Below, in pieces: positions 10,443 through 21,965 of a stretch of 64,000 bases of DNA (positions are counted from its first letter, which is position 1; each line of letters begins with the position of its first letter). The DNA is taken from positions 55,491,777 through 55,555,776 of the forward strand of contig JBCFYV010009882.1 of the NCBI GenBank assembly GCA_039000515.1. Reading direction: 5' to 3'. The stretch comes from Timema cristinae (lineage: Eukaryota; Arthropoda; Insecta; Phasmatodea; Timematidae). Under the pieces are notes generated by a model that ran no database searches, had not been told where the DNA came from, and worked only from the letters and a program-made list of their open reading frames with translations. Made by a program: the position numbers and the translations under genes.

Positions 10443-12000
10443 AAAATATTGCCAAGTCTCTAGGAGGGTGACGTGATGGATGACAAATTTCGGCTTAATC
10501 AGCCATCTACAGGTCTGCCACTAAACAGAAAGTGTGGCGTTTTACGTGGAAGTCTCACACGTATGCAAACATTTATAGATCAATTTAATGAAAGAAACAC
10601 AAGAGTAAATGAAGTAAAGGTTCGTTATAAGAAATTAAGTGACATCTGGGTCAAATTTTAGGTAGTATAGTTAAATATTGAACTAACTGATCTAGAGTCA
10701 ACTACTGTAAATGAAGGATATAGGCAAGAATTTGAGGATAAATACTACACAGTTTTTGCAAATATGCAAGATTTAATAGGACACACTACCGTAGCGCCAG
10801 GTTTAACAATTAATGGGTCAGAAGAATCAGTATATTCAAGTTCACCCTCCTGTAACTATTCAGGCATACGATTGAAATTGACAACCTTTGCGGACGGTTT
10901 CAAAGTCATGGTTCATGAAAACGACCAAGTGTCTACAATCCAAAATTTTAGTATCTTGTGTCATCACTTTCAGGTCAGGCCACACAGTTAGTACAGAACC
11001 TACCTCTTACGGCGGATAATTATTCAGTGGCATGGAATGTACTTGAGGATATATACCAAAACAAACGTCTTATCGCAACTACCCATATAAGGAAATTGCT
11101 ACACATTAAACCTATCCAGAAGAAATCTTCAATATATTTACTACAATTCATTAACACTGCAAAGAATAACTTAAATGCAGTTAGGGTGCTCAATATTGAC
11201 ACACCTTTACATGACCTACTTCTTGTCCATCTCTTTGGACAGAGAATTGGTGCTATGACCAGGTGAGGTTGGTAGCTAACAATTTCTGATAAGTCATTCT
11301 CAACATTAGATAGTTTGATTGAAATTTTGGAACGCCGAAGGCAGGCATTAGAAAATATTAGGCCTTTTGATAATGAATATATCTATTTAGGTCAACATGA
11401 TATTAATTTCAATATGATGAGGCTGCCTCACCAAACCAACTCACTGGTTAGCACTTCACAAAGATAGTGCCATTACTGTGGTAATAACACCCATAGTCGG
11501 TGCTAATGTAATGATGTATTGTATGCCAGTTCATATGATAAGAAACAATATGTCAAACAAAGAGGGCTATGTTTCAAACTACTTGCAAAATGGTCAAAGT
11601 GTAAATGAGTGTCCAAGCACGCACAAATGTAAGAATTGTGACGCATCTCACCATAAATATCTTCACAATGAACGCTGTTTGCCAGTAAATGTGAATATGA
11701 ACGAAGTTAGACCAAATCAAAAATTGGATATCATGGCATCCAGTAACAAAAAGGTCCGGGTGAGGGCAAACAACCAGATAATGCTTGTTTAAGTCCTGCT
11801 CAGGGCAACTATTGTAGTCTCAAACAGCGTAGCCAAACTCAAGTGTTATTGTCTACAGCAATCATCAAGGTCAAGGACAACCTGGGTCACACTTACCCCT
11901 GCAGAAAACTTTTGTATTGTGGTTCACAGTTGAACTTCATCACTGAGGGTAGTCACGTGGAAAACAATTTTCTTACATGGTCTATTTTCAGTGATGGATG
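10443..12000 (+). pseudogene. BEL/Pao retrotransposon gag-protease relic
   Basis: Frame-broken gag in order. 10473-10660 carries RGSLTRMQTFIDQFNE near its start, like the BEL gag N-end. The same frame resumes past stops to about 10990 with VHENDQVSTIQNF. A shift leads to 10958-11266 with TADNYSVAWNVLEDIYQNKR (DUF1759-type gag core). It continues through stops to ERRRQALE. A zinc-knuckle region follows at about 11468 (CHYCGNNTHSRC) and, in another frame, NECPSTHKCKNCDASHH near 11607-11655. A protease-like piece from 11840 (VLLSTAIIKVKDN) reaches LLYCGSQLNFITE, where family members have LLDSGSQ, so the catalytic Asp is Tyr here. No RT, integrase or LTRs were seen. It encodes no functional protein. 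Confidence 0.88.
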
Positions 12001-12279
12001 AGACAGGGTTCTAATACTGGCCAAAAATATTGAGGGACGTTTTCCTACATTGTTTCCCAACTTCTCTCCTAGCATATAAGGTTACATCATCTTTAATTTT
12101 CTCTTTAATCTTCTTTATCACCATCCCACAACAATTATTTAAGGCATGTAGCCCAGATGAATAGCAGATGAGGGTGAAATAGGTAATATTATATTACATA
12201 TAAATATTATCCTATTGTTCACTCTGAAATATATTATCCCCTTCGCGGAAGAACGGAATTTCACCTTTCAGCTAACAAA
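12001..12279. other. Unassigned, probably decayed BEL sequence
   Basis: Follows the protease-like piece without a recognisable continuation into reverse transcriptase. Confidence 0.3.
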
Positions 12280-13030
12280 CAAAACCATATTATCAATAGG
12301 CCTGTCAGCAGTTCCAGGGACTCACAGCAAAACACTTGATTAAACTAATGTTAAAACCTGCCTGGATATATATACTATATATTAAAAAAGACTTTACTGT
12401 AATCGCTTATGTGGCTACAAATATCCTAGATAACATATATACAGCATCCATACAACACTCTAACAAGGACTCGAAACCCAAACCTTATATCATTCTACAA
12501 TTTTCCTTGTTAATATTCCACAGAATATAAAAAAGTAATTAGGAATCAGTTTGCGGTTTCAGAGATATACACAAATATCCAGCTGGTCCTTCACCAAAAC
12601 TTACAACACAAAGCCTGATAATATCATGCTAAAACATTATTATTACTATATTAAAAATGCCTGGATAAATACTCTACAGAATAATATAAATTACATCACA
12701 GTAATTATGTGGTTCCATAAATATATACAAACAATTGGCTGGTCCTTCCCCGGGACTCACACTGAAACATCTTATTTAACACAAATAATGATAAACCCTA
12801 CCTGGATATTGGTCAAGTATGTAACTAAAAACCGTTCTGCAATCAGTTAAGTGGTTCAAGAAATCCTAAGTTACGTATATAAATAAATCTGGCCATATCT
12901 TTAACGGAGACTCAAACCTTGACTGTATGTATGCTAGGTCCTCCCTTAGCAGATATCCTATAGAATATAAATAAATGCACCAATTGGTTATTAAGTTCCA
13001 GATATATTTGGCAACAGACACACATTTTTC
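12280..13030 (+). repeat. ~148-bp degenerate tandem repeat, about five units
   Basis: Recurring blocks 'gcctggata', 'acagaatataa', 'gtggttcca(g)' and 'ctggtccttcnccgggactcaca' appear at about 12358, 12510, 12659, 12799 and 12950, giving spacings of 140-152 bases. The two plus frames (12336-12530, 12551-12850) are chance frames within the repeat. Confidence 0.7.
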
Positions 13031-14514
13031 AAAACAGTACATAAATTACAATATATTTTTACTTAAAGATATTTACATTCCAAATCTTAAAAAAAGTTTA
13101 TATATAATTTAAAGTTTTCTTAAGCTCATAAACTAAAAATAAAATTTCTCCCTGCTTTTCATTCATTTAAAACTCCCCACTCTGATATTATATTAATACT
13201 TGCAGATGACATAACCAGTATTGTGGTTGTATTTCTAGAATTGATTTAGTAAAGAAACAGATTTGACAAAAACAAAACTACAGATAACATTATACATTTA
13301 ATTTATTAGAAAATGATAATCAAAGTAAATCTTCATAAACAATGTTATCAATCAAAGTATTTATCAAAACCTTTTACTAATGGTTATATTGTGGCCGTTT
13401 TGGTAGCATTAAATAAAGTATGGAATTGACCTATGGTACCACAAAGTTATATAGACAGTCATAATAACTTTGAAGAAATAAATAAATTCTTTTTTATAAC
13501 TAAAATATGTGCAATGAATAAGATTTTATCCAATATCATTTTTTTGTCTACCCGGAAATAATATAAAATATTTATATCATGATTGGGACCCTTAAATTAT
13601 ATAAGTTTTCTTTAACTCACCGTCTTAAAAATAAAGTAAAAATCTCTTAGATTTAATTTGTTATTTGCATTATATTTTTGTGTGGAATGTAATAACTAAT
13701 CATTAATAAATTCATAATTAGCTATTCACAGTAATAAGATTTTGAAAATAGGAAGACCTGCTGTATGTTACCATGTAAAACCAATAAATGTGGGTAGCAC
13801 TACTGCTAAAATAATGTGTGACGTGGTTAAACCATTAACAGCTAAAAGTAAATAGCCCATATATTAAGGAGACCAAACATGATTAATTAACTAAGTATGT
13901 AACGAATAATTATTTTATTATGAAGAGAACAAAAAAGTATAATTAAATTAGTAGATCAAATCATTTGGACAACGCATAGAGACATAACCACTCCCCTATC
14001 ACTCCTTCCCAACAGTCAAGAAATAATTTAAGGGCTTAAGGCTTTCTCTAAATCCGGCCTTTGGCGCAGATAGGCAAACTATTCTGCAGTCATGTGTGGA
14101 GGTATAGGATACCACGCGGGTTGAACCAATCAGTTACTACCCCTCAATTATGACGGAGTGTACATTATTCTGTTCAGAAATCTTACGAGTTTTTAGTAAA
14201 TGTATCTTTATTTTAAGATAAAAAGAGAGAGATAGTCTTTGCGGTGTGACGTACCATTTATTTATTATAAAGTAATGTGTATACACATTTTGTATAGCTA
14301 GAAAAATCAAAATTTTTTTGACACTAAACTTAAAATATTTGTAAGAATTTAATTTTCCTTGACTTAAGCTACCGCTATTATAATTTTAATGACTTTTTGT
14401 TATCAATTAATTTGCATTTATAAATTATTTCATTGATGATGGTAAATAAAAATCACAAAAGTTATTTTGAATTTTATATTTTTTTGTTAATACTTTCGTA
14501 GTTTTTTACTTTCT
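13031..14514. other. AT-rich, no recognised feature
   Basis: 13176-13191 'actctgatattatatt' resembles the hairpin arm at 54151-54166; otherwise I see nothing. Confidence 0.5.
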
Positions 14515-15770
14515 CACATCAAAAGAAATTATAGCAATCGTGAAAAAAATTGATCTCTTGATAATGAAGAATATTTACGTATCATGTGAACATGGACACA
14601 AAAATCTATTTTAAAATTATGTCCATCCCCATGTATGTCTATTGTATGTCTCTCCGTCCCTGACTATGAATCCCAAACAGTTTGATATATCCAAAAATGT
14701 GTTTTATTTTACCTTTCCCTTGTATTAAGTTTACTGATGATTAATTTTGTTGACTTCCAAATTTTTCTAAAATATTTTAAAGATTTAGTTTATAATGCAA
14801 ATCTTGGATTTGATTGAAATGAAAATTTGCATTGTATACATATTTTGGGGAAAAAATAATTAGTTGAACCATAGTTTACTGACGGTAAATTTTTGAAAAT
14901 TAAAAATATTTGTAAAATATATATATAGATATACTTGGAAATTGTGTGGTATTACAAATAACAATGTATAATTTTTGTGATGTGAAAAATCATTTATGTA
15001 TAGGTTACTGAATACTGATATTTAGGATATAACTTATTTCAAAACAATGACAGTAACGGTTTGGTTCCAAAAGGGTATCTTGGTCTTGGGTGTGTTTGAC
15101 ATTAAAAAAATTAGTTAATACGGGTTTTTGAGGTAAAAACTTATTTATGGGTAGTTTACTGACGATTGATTTTCAAAAACCTGAACTATATAAATAAATG
15201 GCCTTAAATATTTGGTTTCAAATCAGTATTTTCGGAATGTTTGACCTGAAAATTAACGATAGATTAATTATTGTTTGGGTAAAAACTCATTTATGAGTGG
15301 TTTAATGATGAGTGTATTTCAAAAACTTGAAATATTTTAAAATTGGCATAACTGGTTTGAAACAAAATCGCTATCTTGACAATGTTTAACATGACATTGG
15401 TTTGGGTAAAAATTTGATAAAGGTTCGTTTGCTAGTAAGTGATTTTTAAAAATAATTTTGAAAATGGCTATACAAATTTTGCTTAAAATATATATCTTTG
15501 GAATGATTGATTTAAAAATGACCAATAAAGCTGTATAGTTATTTTGGGTTGAAAGTTTATTTTGGGTAGTTTACCAATAACTTTTTATATATTAAATATT
15601 TAAAAAAAATTTCTTTGCGATTTGTTTCAAAATTTATCTCGGGGAATATTTTACATTATCAATGATATATTCTTTTTTATATAATAAAGATTAATCTAAA
15701 GGTGGTCTATTTAAAATTACATATAGCATATTTGAATACTTTTGAACTTTAACTTGAAACTGAATTCAAA
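14515..15770 (+). repeat. ~140-bp degenerate satellite, locus 2
   Basis: About seven to eight units of 'gtagtttactgacgattgat', 'aaaaatggc', 'tatcttggaatg' and 'gggtaaaaatttattt'. Unit starts fall near 14729, 14874, 15004, 15153, 15297, 15423, 15565 and 15701, with spacings of 126-149 bases. Same unit and same lead-in sequence as the locus at 8070-8713. The 62-codon minus frame at 15337-15525 lies inside and is not a gene. Confidence 0.75.
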
Positions 15771-15789
15771 ATTGGAATCTAGATTTTTT

Positions 15790-15834
15790 TTTATCACCAC
15801 GTCTTACTACCCATTCGGTCCATACGCTTAATCG
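15790..15834 (-). repeat. SINE-A tail fragment
   Basis: 'accacgtcttactacccatt' followed by 'tacgcttaat' is the reverse complement of the SINE-A 3' end. It abuts the end of the ~140-bp satellite; no head is present. Confidence 0.7.
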
Positions 15835-16469
15835 GTGAACAGTTTTTCATGATAAATAAGAATACGTTTTTATTTTTACAAATAACAAAATTTTAAAGTA
15901 GTAAGCAAACATTTTTTTATTACTAAATTGTTCAGAATATATTTGAACAATTAGATTTAGAATGTGTACATACGTAGTTATTATTGTGATTAACAAGTTG
16001 AAGTATTTGTTTTTATAAAAAGATCATACTTGAGGGTAGTTAACTCAAAACATATATTTTTTAGAATCTAATCTCGATGTTATAGTACAAAATATGAAAA
16101 AGTGTGTGCATTTGTGTTGTTACCCTTTAATTTAGCCAAAGGTTTTGTGCTGGGCTAGCTATAAACATCGTTTTTGAAATATTAATAGCTCTGTTCTTAT
16201 GAGGGATAACTTCTTATATCACTTTTGTACTTTTGTTTTTGTAAAATATTCGCATCAATTTTATATTAATAACATATTCTCTGTTGTAGATTTTTTTATA
16301 AATGCATATTTTGTCTTATTTTCTTCCAGGTTTTCCTCTGTAGTACAAATCTTTAGTTAGTGTTTATTGGGGTGGTATATAGTTCGGATGTACAGTACTC
16401 GTAAAATCCTTTTACAGTTTGAATGTTTTTTTAAGGGGGGTACTTTGTACTTATGACAATACATTGCTA
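15835..16469. other. AT-rich, no recognised feature
   Basis: T-rich plus strand with no coding signal. Confidence 0.45.
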
Positions 16470-16682
16470 GTCTAGCAGATTATGGTGGAGAGGACATGCA
16501 ACGCGAATTGTAGATTATAGATTATAGAACCTTGTTCAGATAAGTGATTGACAAACCCAATGGGAAGAGAAAATTGGGAAGACCTAAAATCAGATAGGAG
16601 GATAACATTAGAAGGAGATAGGGTGTAATGAGGTGGACTGGGGAATGGGTGGCGTACTTGTGTAAATGCAGCAAAGCCTAGC
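16470..16682 (+). pseudogene. LINE 3'-terminal coding fragment
   Basis: Translating the plus strand with stops gives LWWRGHATRIVDYR (about 16480-16525), then KPNGKRKLGRPKIR (about 16554-16596), then a segment ending GVMRWTGEWVAY. This is the typical end of arthropod endonuclease-RT proteins ('W.GH..R', 'G.R..GRP..RW.D'). Stops (tag in place of the Trp codon, and others) make it non-functional. The catalytic domain is absent, so it is a 5'-truncated copy. It may belong to the same broad family as the pseudogenes at 3690-4610 and 38160-40440. Confidence 0.75.
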
Positions 16683-17039
16683 TTTATATCAATAACAAAA
16701 CCTTACTAATTAAACTCTGTTACAAAGTCAATCAATTCATTACCTATTCTCAACTGCCTCCTTTGAGAAGCAGAAGCATGGTACCATTACCATGAACTTT
16801 GTTTTTGAGGCATTGATATTTATCTTGTGCTTGAGTTAGATTTAATTATTTTTCAGTCATTTAATGTTGTTGCTTGTGAATTAGGTTTTATTTATTTTGG
16901 TTTTCTTGATACTAGAACACTTAGGAGTGTGATTGGCGCTTACTATAAAGTGGCACTTTCAATTTTATTAATTTATTATGTATTTGTTTCTTATATTGTA
17001 GGTCAATAGGACGTACATTATATAACTATACTAAAAAGC

Positions 17040-17420
17040 TAAGGTTTGTGTACGCATTCGAGATTTGTGTAGTTTCCTTTTTTCGGGGTATTATATTATA
17101 CTCTTACTAAAAAATACCAAGTAGTTCAAGAAAATAATTAATATCTGTCTATTTGTTTGATGGCATTAAACTCAAAATCTACTCATCGGATTGAGACAAG
17201 AGTTATTCTCTAGTAGTCTTTATTTCTTTGGGACCAAATGTAAGCTATATACGATTACGGTCTCTTTAAAGGATGGTGGGGAGTCTGTTTATTCTTGGAT
17301 ATTCATACGTTCATAAAACACTGATCTCGAATAATTTCCATTCTTTCCAATAATTTGGAGTTGTCGAATGTGTTGATATATTTAGTTTGGGCAAATCCGT
17401 GGGCCAATGCTAGTATATCA
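17040..17420 (+). repeat. Candidate transposon-like repeat end
   Basis: 'gtctatttgtttgatggc', 'ctcatcggattgagacaa' and the terminal 'gtgggccaatgctagtat' have the look of interspersed repeats widespread in arthropod genomes. The reverse complement of 8271-8295 ends in a similar 'gggtttgctagt'. The class is not determined. Confidence 0.35.
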
Positions 17421-18603
17421 TAAGTGTAAGGTAATTTCCATGAATCATTAATTAAATCTTATTTAAATAGTATTCTGTATTCATGGTTTGATAGAGGTCA
17501 TATCAGATCAGTTTGAGTTAGCTTATGAAACCTGTAGAGTTGCAGTCTTTCGATCAGAAAGTGTACACAAATAAACGATTTGATAAATAAACAACTGTTT
17601 CCTTAACAATCATACATTCTTAACTTTTAGAATTAGTTTCACTTTTTTTGGAATAATTTTTTCTTGGTTTTTTAAGTCTTTTAAGATGTTTGTTCATTCT
17701 TTTTTTTATTGAATGGAATAATACTGCCTAAGGACTTTTAAGATTTCTCACAACACAAAGAACATTTTGATTTAAAGCAAACTTTTACCATTCTTTCTTT
17801 CTATGTTTATCGTCATCTTTTTTTGTTGTTTTTGTTGTAGTTTGTGTTGATCTCCTTCCCTATAGTGTTGGCATCAATATCGGGTTGTTACAAAGCCTTA
17901 GGGTGTCTCTCTCTGCAATGACTTCTTCCTTGCTCGCATTGTCTCTATGATGGATAGAAATCTACTGGGACTTCCACCAACTTTTGGACGTCATAGAAAG
18001 AAATCCAATATAAAAATGTAATCTCTTACTGAGATTATTGTGTCTATAAATGTATTTTTAACCGAAGGAAAAATATTAAAGCCTTTATATAAACCCAATC
18101 TTATATATTGCCTTTACTAAAATTTATATTTATTTAATATTTGGATGGAAAGGAAATTTATTTGCTTATTATAATTGCAAAATCACACAAATTTTATATT
18201 TTTTTCTCTCCAAATATCATAGTGTTATAAATGTTCAGTCCAAAAATGGGTAAGAGTAGGTTTTTTTTTATAAAACTAATGTTGAAATGTTTTACATATA
18301 TTATTTTAATCGGTGTTTTTAGTAAATAAATGTTATCAAATCCAATATAATTATTAACAATGAAGCTTTCCTTTTTAAAATATTACTCTAAACATTAATC
18401 TTACCTAATCTTACTCTCAGTGCTTTAGTTGGAATAACTGCACATATCTAAACTACAGTAGCAACGTTTAAGTGTTTATATAGATCAGCCCCGGGGCCTC
18501 CACATCTATAAATCATGCCCTGATGAGGAAGAGATGAGTTACAAAGCTTTTTAAATATTATAAATAATTGTTTATTCTTAAGTGACAAGTTTATTTTTAA
18601 AAT
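17421..18603. other. AT-rich, no recognised feature
   Basis: No coding signal. It abuts the palindrome that starts at 18604. Confidence 0.5.
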
Positions 18604-19539
18604 CTAGATATAAAAGACAGATGAATGTGAGAATTTCAATTTTAAAATTAATTATGTTAGATTGATTTTTTCACACACACGGTCTAATGGTTCAAGCTAA
18701 TTATAAATAAATATATGTATATATAGTATATATACAGTATATATACAGTATATATAGTATACATATAGAATATAATGTATACAGTATATATAGTATACAT
18801 ATAGTGTATTATATATACTGTATATATAGTATACATATAGTATATATACAGTATACATACAGTATATATATTATATACAGTATATATACAGTATATATAT
18901 ATAGTATATATACAGTATATATATAGTATATATACAGTATATATATAGTATATATACAGTATATATATAGTATATATACAGTATATATATAGTATATATA
19001 CAGTATATATACTATATATACTGTATATATACTATATATATATACTGTATACTATATATACTATATATATATATACGGTATATAATATATATATACTGTA
19101 TGTATACTGTATATATACTGTATATATACTATATATACTGTATATAGTATATATATATTATATATGCTATATATACTATATACTATATATACTATATATA
19201 TACTGTAACTATATTATATATATACTGTATATAATATATATACTGTATGTATACTGTATATATATACTATATGTATACTATATATACAGTATATATAATA
19301 TACTATATGTATACTATATATACAGTATATATAATATACTATATGTATACTATATATACAGTATATATAATATACTATATGTATATTATATATACTGTAT
19401 ATATACTGTATATATACTATATATACATATATTTATTTATAATTAGCTTGAACCATTAGACCGTGTATGTGAAAAAATCTAACTAGCATAATTAATTTTA
19501 AAATTGAAATTCTCACATTCATCTGTCTTTTATATCTAG
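18604..19539. repeat. 936-bp palindrome: 119-bp arms enclosing an inverted TA-rich array
   Basis: The unique arm 18604-18722 ('ctagatataaaagacagatg' ... 'tctaatggttcaagctaatt') recurs as the reverse complement at 19421-19539, with only a few differences. The microsatellite between them also switches strand. It reads 'agtatatatacag' from 18720 to about 19010 and 'ctgtatatatact' from about 19010 to 19240. The structure could fold into one long hairpin. The open frame at 19247-19459 (Tyr/Ile/Met only) is microsatellite. Confidence 0.92.
19264..19392. repeat. 36-bp minisatellite inside the TA array
   Basis: 'tatactatatgtatactata' plus 'tatacagtatata' recurs about 3.5 times with a 36-base step, seen as a 12-residue period in translation. 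It lies in the right half of the palindrome only. Confidence 0.8.
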
Positions 19540-20335
19540 TATATGTATACAGTATATATATATAATAAAGTTACAGTATATATACAGTATATATAGTATA
19601 TAGTATATATATAGCATATATAGTATATATATACTATATACAGTATATATAGTATATATACAGTATATATATAGTATATATACAGTATACATACAGTATA
19701 TATATATATTATATACCGTATATATATAGTATATATAGTATACAGTATATATATATAGTATATATACAGTATATAGTATATATACAGTATATATAGTATA
19801 TATACAGTTTATATACAGTATATATATAAAGTATATATATATACAGTATATATAATATATATATAGTATATATACAGTATATATATAGTATATATACAGT
19901 ATATATATAGTATATATACAGTATATATACAGTATATATACAGAATATATATAGTATATATACAGTATATATAGTATATATACAGTATATATAGTATATA
20001 TACAGTATATATACAGTATATATAGTATATATACAGTATATATAGTATATATACAGTATATTTAGTATATATAGTATATATAGTATATATAGTATATATA
20101 GATAATATATATACAGTATATATATAGTATAGATAGTATATATTATAATATATGTATATATAGTATATATATTATAATATATGTATATATATAGTATATA
20201 TATAATAAGTTCTTATATATATAATATATATAATATGTATAATATATATAATATATATTCTATATAGTATATATAATATAATATATATAGTTTATATAGT
20301 ATAATATATATAGTATATATAATATATATAGTGTA
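19540..20335. repeat. (AGTATATATAC)-type microsatellite array
   Basis: Nearly 0.8 kb of 'agtatatatacagtatata' variants in one orientation, losing 'cag' and becoming 'tatataata' towards the right. It ends directly at the poly-A tail of the minus-strand R1 LINE. Confidence 0.9.
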
Positions 20336-21865
20336 TTTTTTTTTTTTTATGAGGAGGGAAATCCTTTTTACGGAGCCTTAAGATCCATCTGAAAGACTGT
20401 GGGACTCCACTAGAGAAGGTGACTCTAGGTGTACGGCAAGAATATTCCATATTCCCGACGTACCGAACTACAAAGTGTAGAACCCTACCCACTAAAACCC
20501 CCGGGGGACAGCCCTGTACCCCACCTCAAGAGTGTTCTCCAATACACCCCACGCGGAACGGCCGTCAGGCATTACTTCGCGTGAGGCTGGATGGCTAACT
20601 GCCTACTCCGTCGTTGCCATTATCTAGGTGGTCTACTCCTTTCTCTTTCCTCTACCCTGAGGTTCTTCACAACGCGCGAAGCCATGTCTGCTACAGCCTT
20701 CCAGTTGCCCTCGTTGAGCAGCATCAAACTGACGATGCTTCCTGGAGTTGATCTCGTCTGGAGTCGCCTATCCAGCTCCTCCTTCTCAACAGCGAAGCGG
20801 GGACACCCAAAAAATACGTGCTCCACAGTCTCTTCCAACTCTGTGCAGTTTGGACAGGATGGTGAATCATCTAGTCCGAATCTCTCCAGATATGACCTGA
20901 AGCATCCGTGGCCTGTCAGGAGCTGGGTGAGGTAAAAGTCCGTCTCACCGTGTTTTCTCGTACTCCAGAGTGACACTACTGGAATAAGACGGTGGGTCCA
21001 TCTACCATTCATCGATGAGTCCCAGCGTCTTTGCCACATTTCCATGGTTCTCTTCTTTTCGTCCCTCACGATGGTTGTTTTCGCGAGCTCGGAAGGAGTC
21101 CGGGTCTGGCGGTAAATCCTATTTCTCTCGTCTGCCAAGAGGTCGATAGGCGTCATATCTGCTATCACGCAAGCAGCATCGCCAGAGACTGTGCGGTAGG
21201 CACATGCAACACGCAGTGCCATTCTCCTATGTACCTTGTTCAACATGTGGGCATGCACCGCCACTTTCATTGCCGGTGACCAGACTGGTGCTGCGTACAG
21301 CATAATGGAGCTTGTGACCGTAGAAATCAGACGTCTGCGGCTCGGCTTTGGGCCTCCCGTGTTGGGCATGATGCTTGAAAGCGCATTTGCCACCTTTGCT
21401 GCTTTTTGGCTGACGTTCCGAAGATGGTCGTTAAAGCGTAACTTGGCATCTATTTGCACGCCCAGGTACCTCAGTGAAGGTTGAGATATGATGACATTGT
21501 CTCCTACACTCAGGGTGATGGATTCTCTGATTTTCCTTCCTGTCACTAGTACTGCCTCCGTCTTGTGATCTGCTAGTTGCAGGCCAACAGAAGAAAGCCA
21601 CTGACGGATGTTGGCGATAGCTCTGTTCGCTATGTACGTAACCTCGTCGAGGAACTTTCCAACAGCAACTATAGCGATGTCATCGGCAAATCCCACTAAC
21701 GTAGCTCCGTCTGGCAATGGAAGCCTCAGCACCGCATCGTACATGATGTTCCACAGCGGAGGACCAAGAACTGCTCCCTGCGGCACTCCTCCGGTTACCC
21801 GGTACATTCGTTGACCCGTCTCGGAGTTGTAGGTCAGGACTCTATCTGAGAAGTAGCTAGATATA
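20336..21865 (-). mobile_element. 5'-truncated R1-clade LINE inserted in TA microsatellite
   Basis: Minus-strand element. The 3' end has a poly-A tail (T13 on plus at about 20336-20348), then about 270 bases of 3' UTR, then the open frame ending at 20620. The 5' break is near 21865, where the RT sequence stops and TA repeat begins. The same type of TA/'cagtatata' repeat lies on both sides. Lack of an RNase H domain and the C-terminal Cys-Cys-His-Cys motif fit the R1 clade. Several R1-clade families are known to insert into microsatellites or other fixed targets, so this location may be target-specific. No separate TSD can be read in the repeat. Confidence 0.9.
20620..21861 (-). CDS. R1-clade reverse transcriptase, C-terminal part
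   Basis: An uninterrupted frame of 456 codons runs from 21990, but the first ~42 residues (Tyr-Ile repeats) are translated microsatellite; LINE-derived sequence begins at about residue 43 (ISSYFSDR). RT motifs: GGVPQGAVLGPPLWN (residues 67-81), the catalytic FADD (101-104, the YADD equivalent) and YLGVQIDAKLRF (175-186). A thumb/linker region follows. A C-terminal zinc-knuckle-like motif has C379, C382, H391 and C396 (C-x2-C-x8-H-x4-C). The endonuclease, ORF1 and the first RT motifs are missing, so it cannot transpose by itself. About 410 codons without a stop mean a recent insertion. The 68- to 114-codon plus frames across 20591-21814 are antisense shadows. Confidence 0.92.
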   Translation of the reverse strand, partial: SSYFSDRVLTYNSETGQRMYRVTGGVPQGAVLGPPLWNIMYDAVLRLPLPDGATLVGFADDIAIVAVGKFLDEVTYIANRAIANIRQWLSSVGLQLADHKTEAVLVTGRKIRESITLSVGDNVIISQPSLRYLGVQIDAKLRFNDHLRNVSQKAAKVANALSSIMPNTGGPKPSRRRLISTVTSSIMLYAAPVWSPAMKVAVHAHMLNKVHRRMALRVACAYRTVSGDAACVIADMTPIDLLADERNRIYRQTRTPSELAKTTIVRDEKKRTMEMWQRRWDSSMNGRWTHRLIPVVSLWSTRKHGETDFYLTQLLTGHGCFRSYLERFGLDDSPSCPNCTELEETVEHVFFGCPRFAVEKEELDRRLQTRSTPGSIVSLMLLNEGNWKAVADMASRVVKNLRVEERERSRPPR

Positions 21866-21917
21866 GTGTATATATATATATATATTGTATATATTGTATA
21901 TGTACAGTATATATACA

Positions 21918-21962
<45 letters not shown>
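21866..21962. repeat. TA-rich microsatellite right of the R1 LINE
   Basis: 'tatatatattgtatatattg', 'cagtatatatacagtata', then uninterrupted (TA)n to 21962. It is the right-hand counterpart of the array at 19540-20335. Confidence 0.92.

Positions 21963-21965
<3 letters not shown>

Noticed and set aside
19247..19459. 70-codon plus frame of Tyr, Ile, Met and Thr
   Set aside because: It is a direct translation of the TA-rich microsatellite.
20591..21814. Several plus frames of 68-114 codons
   Set aside because: Antisense shadows of the R1 reverse transcriptase frame.
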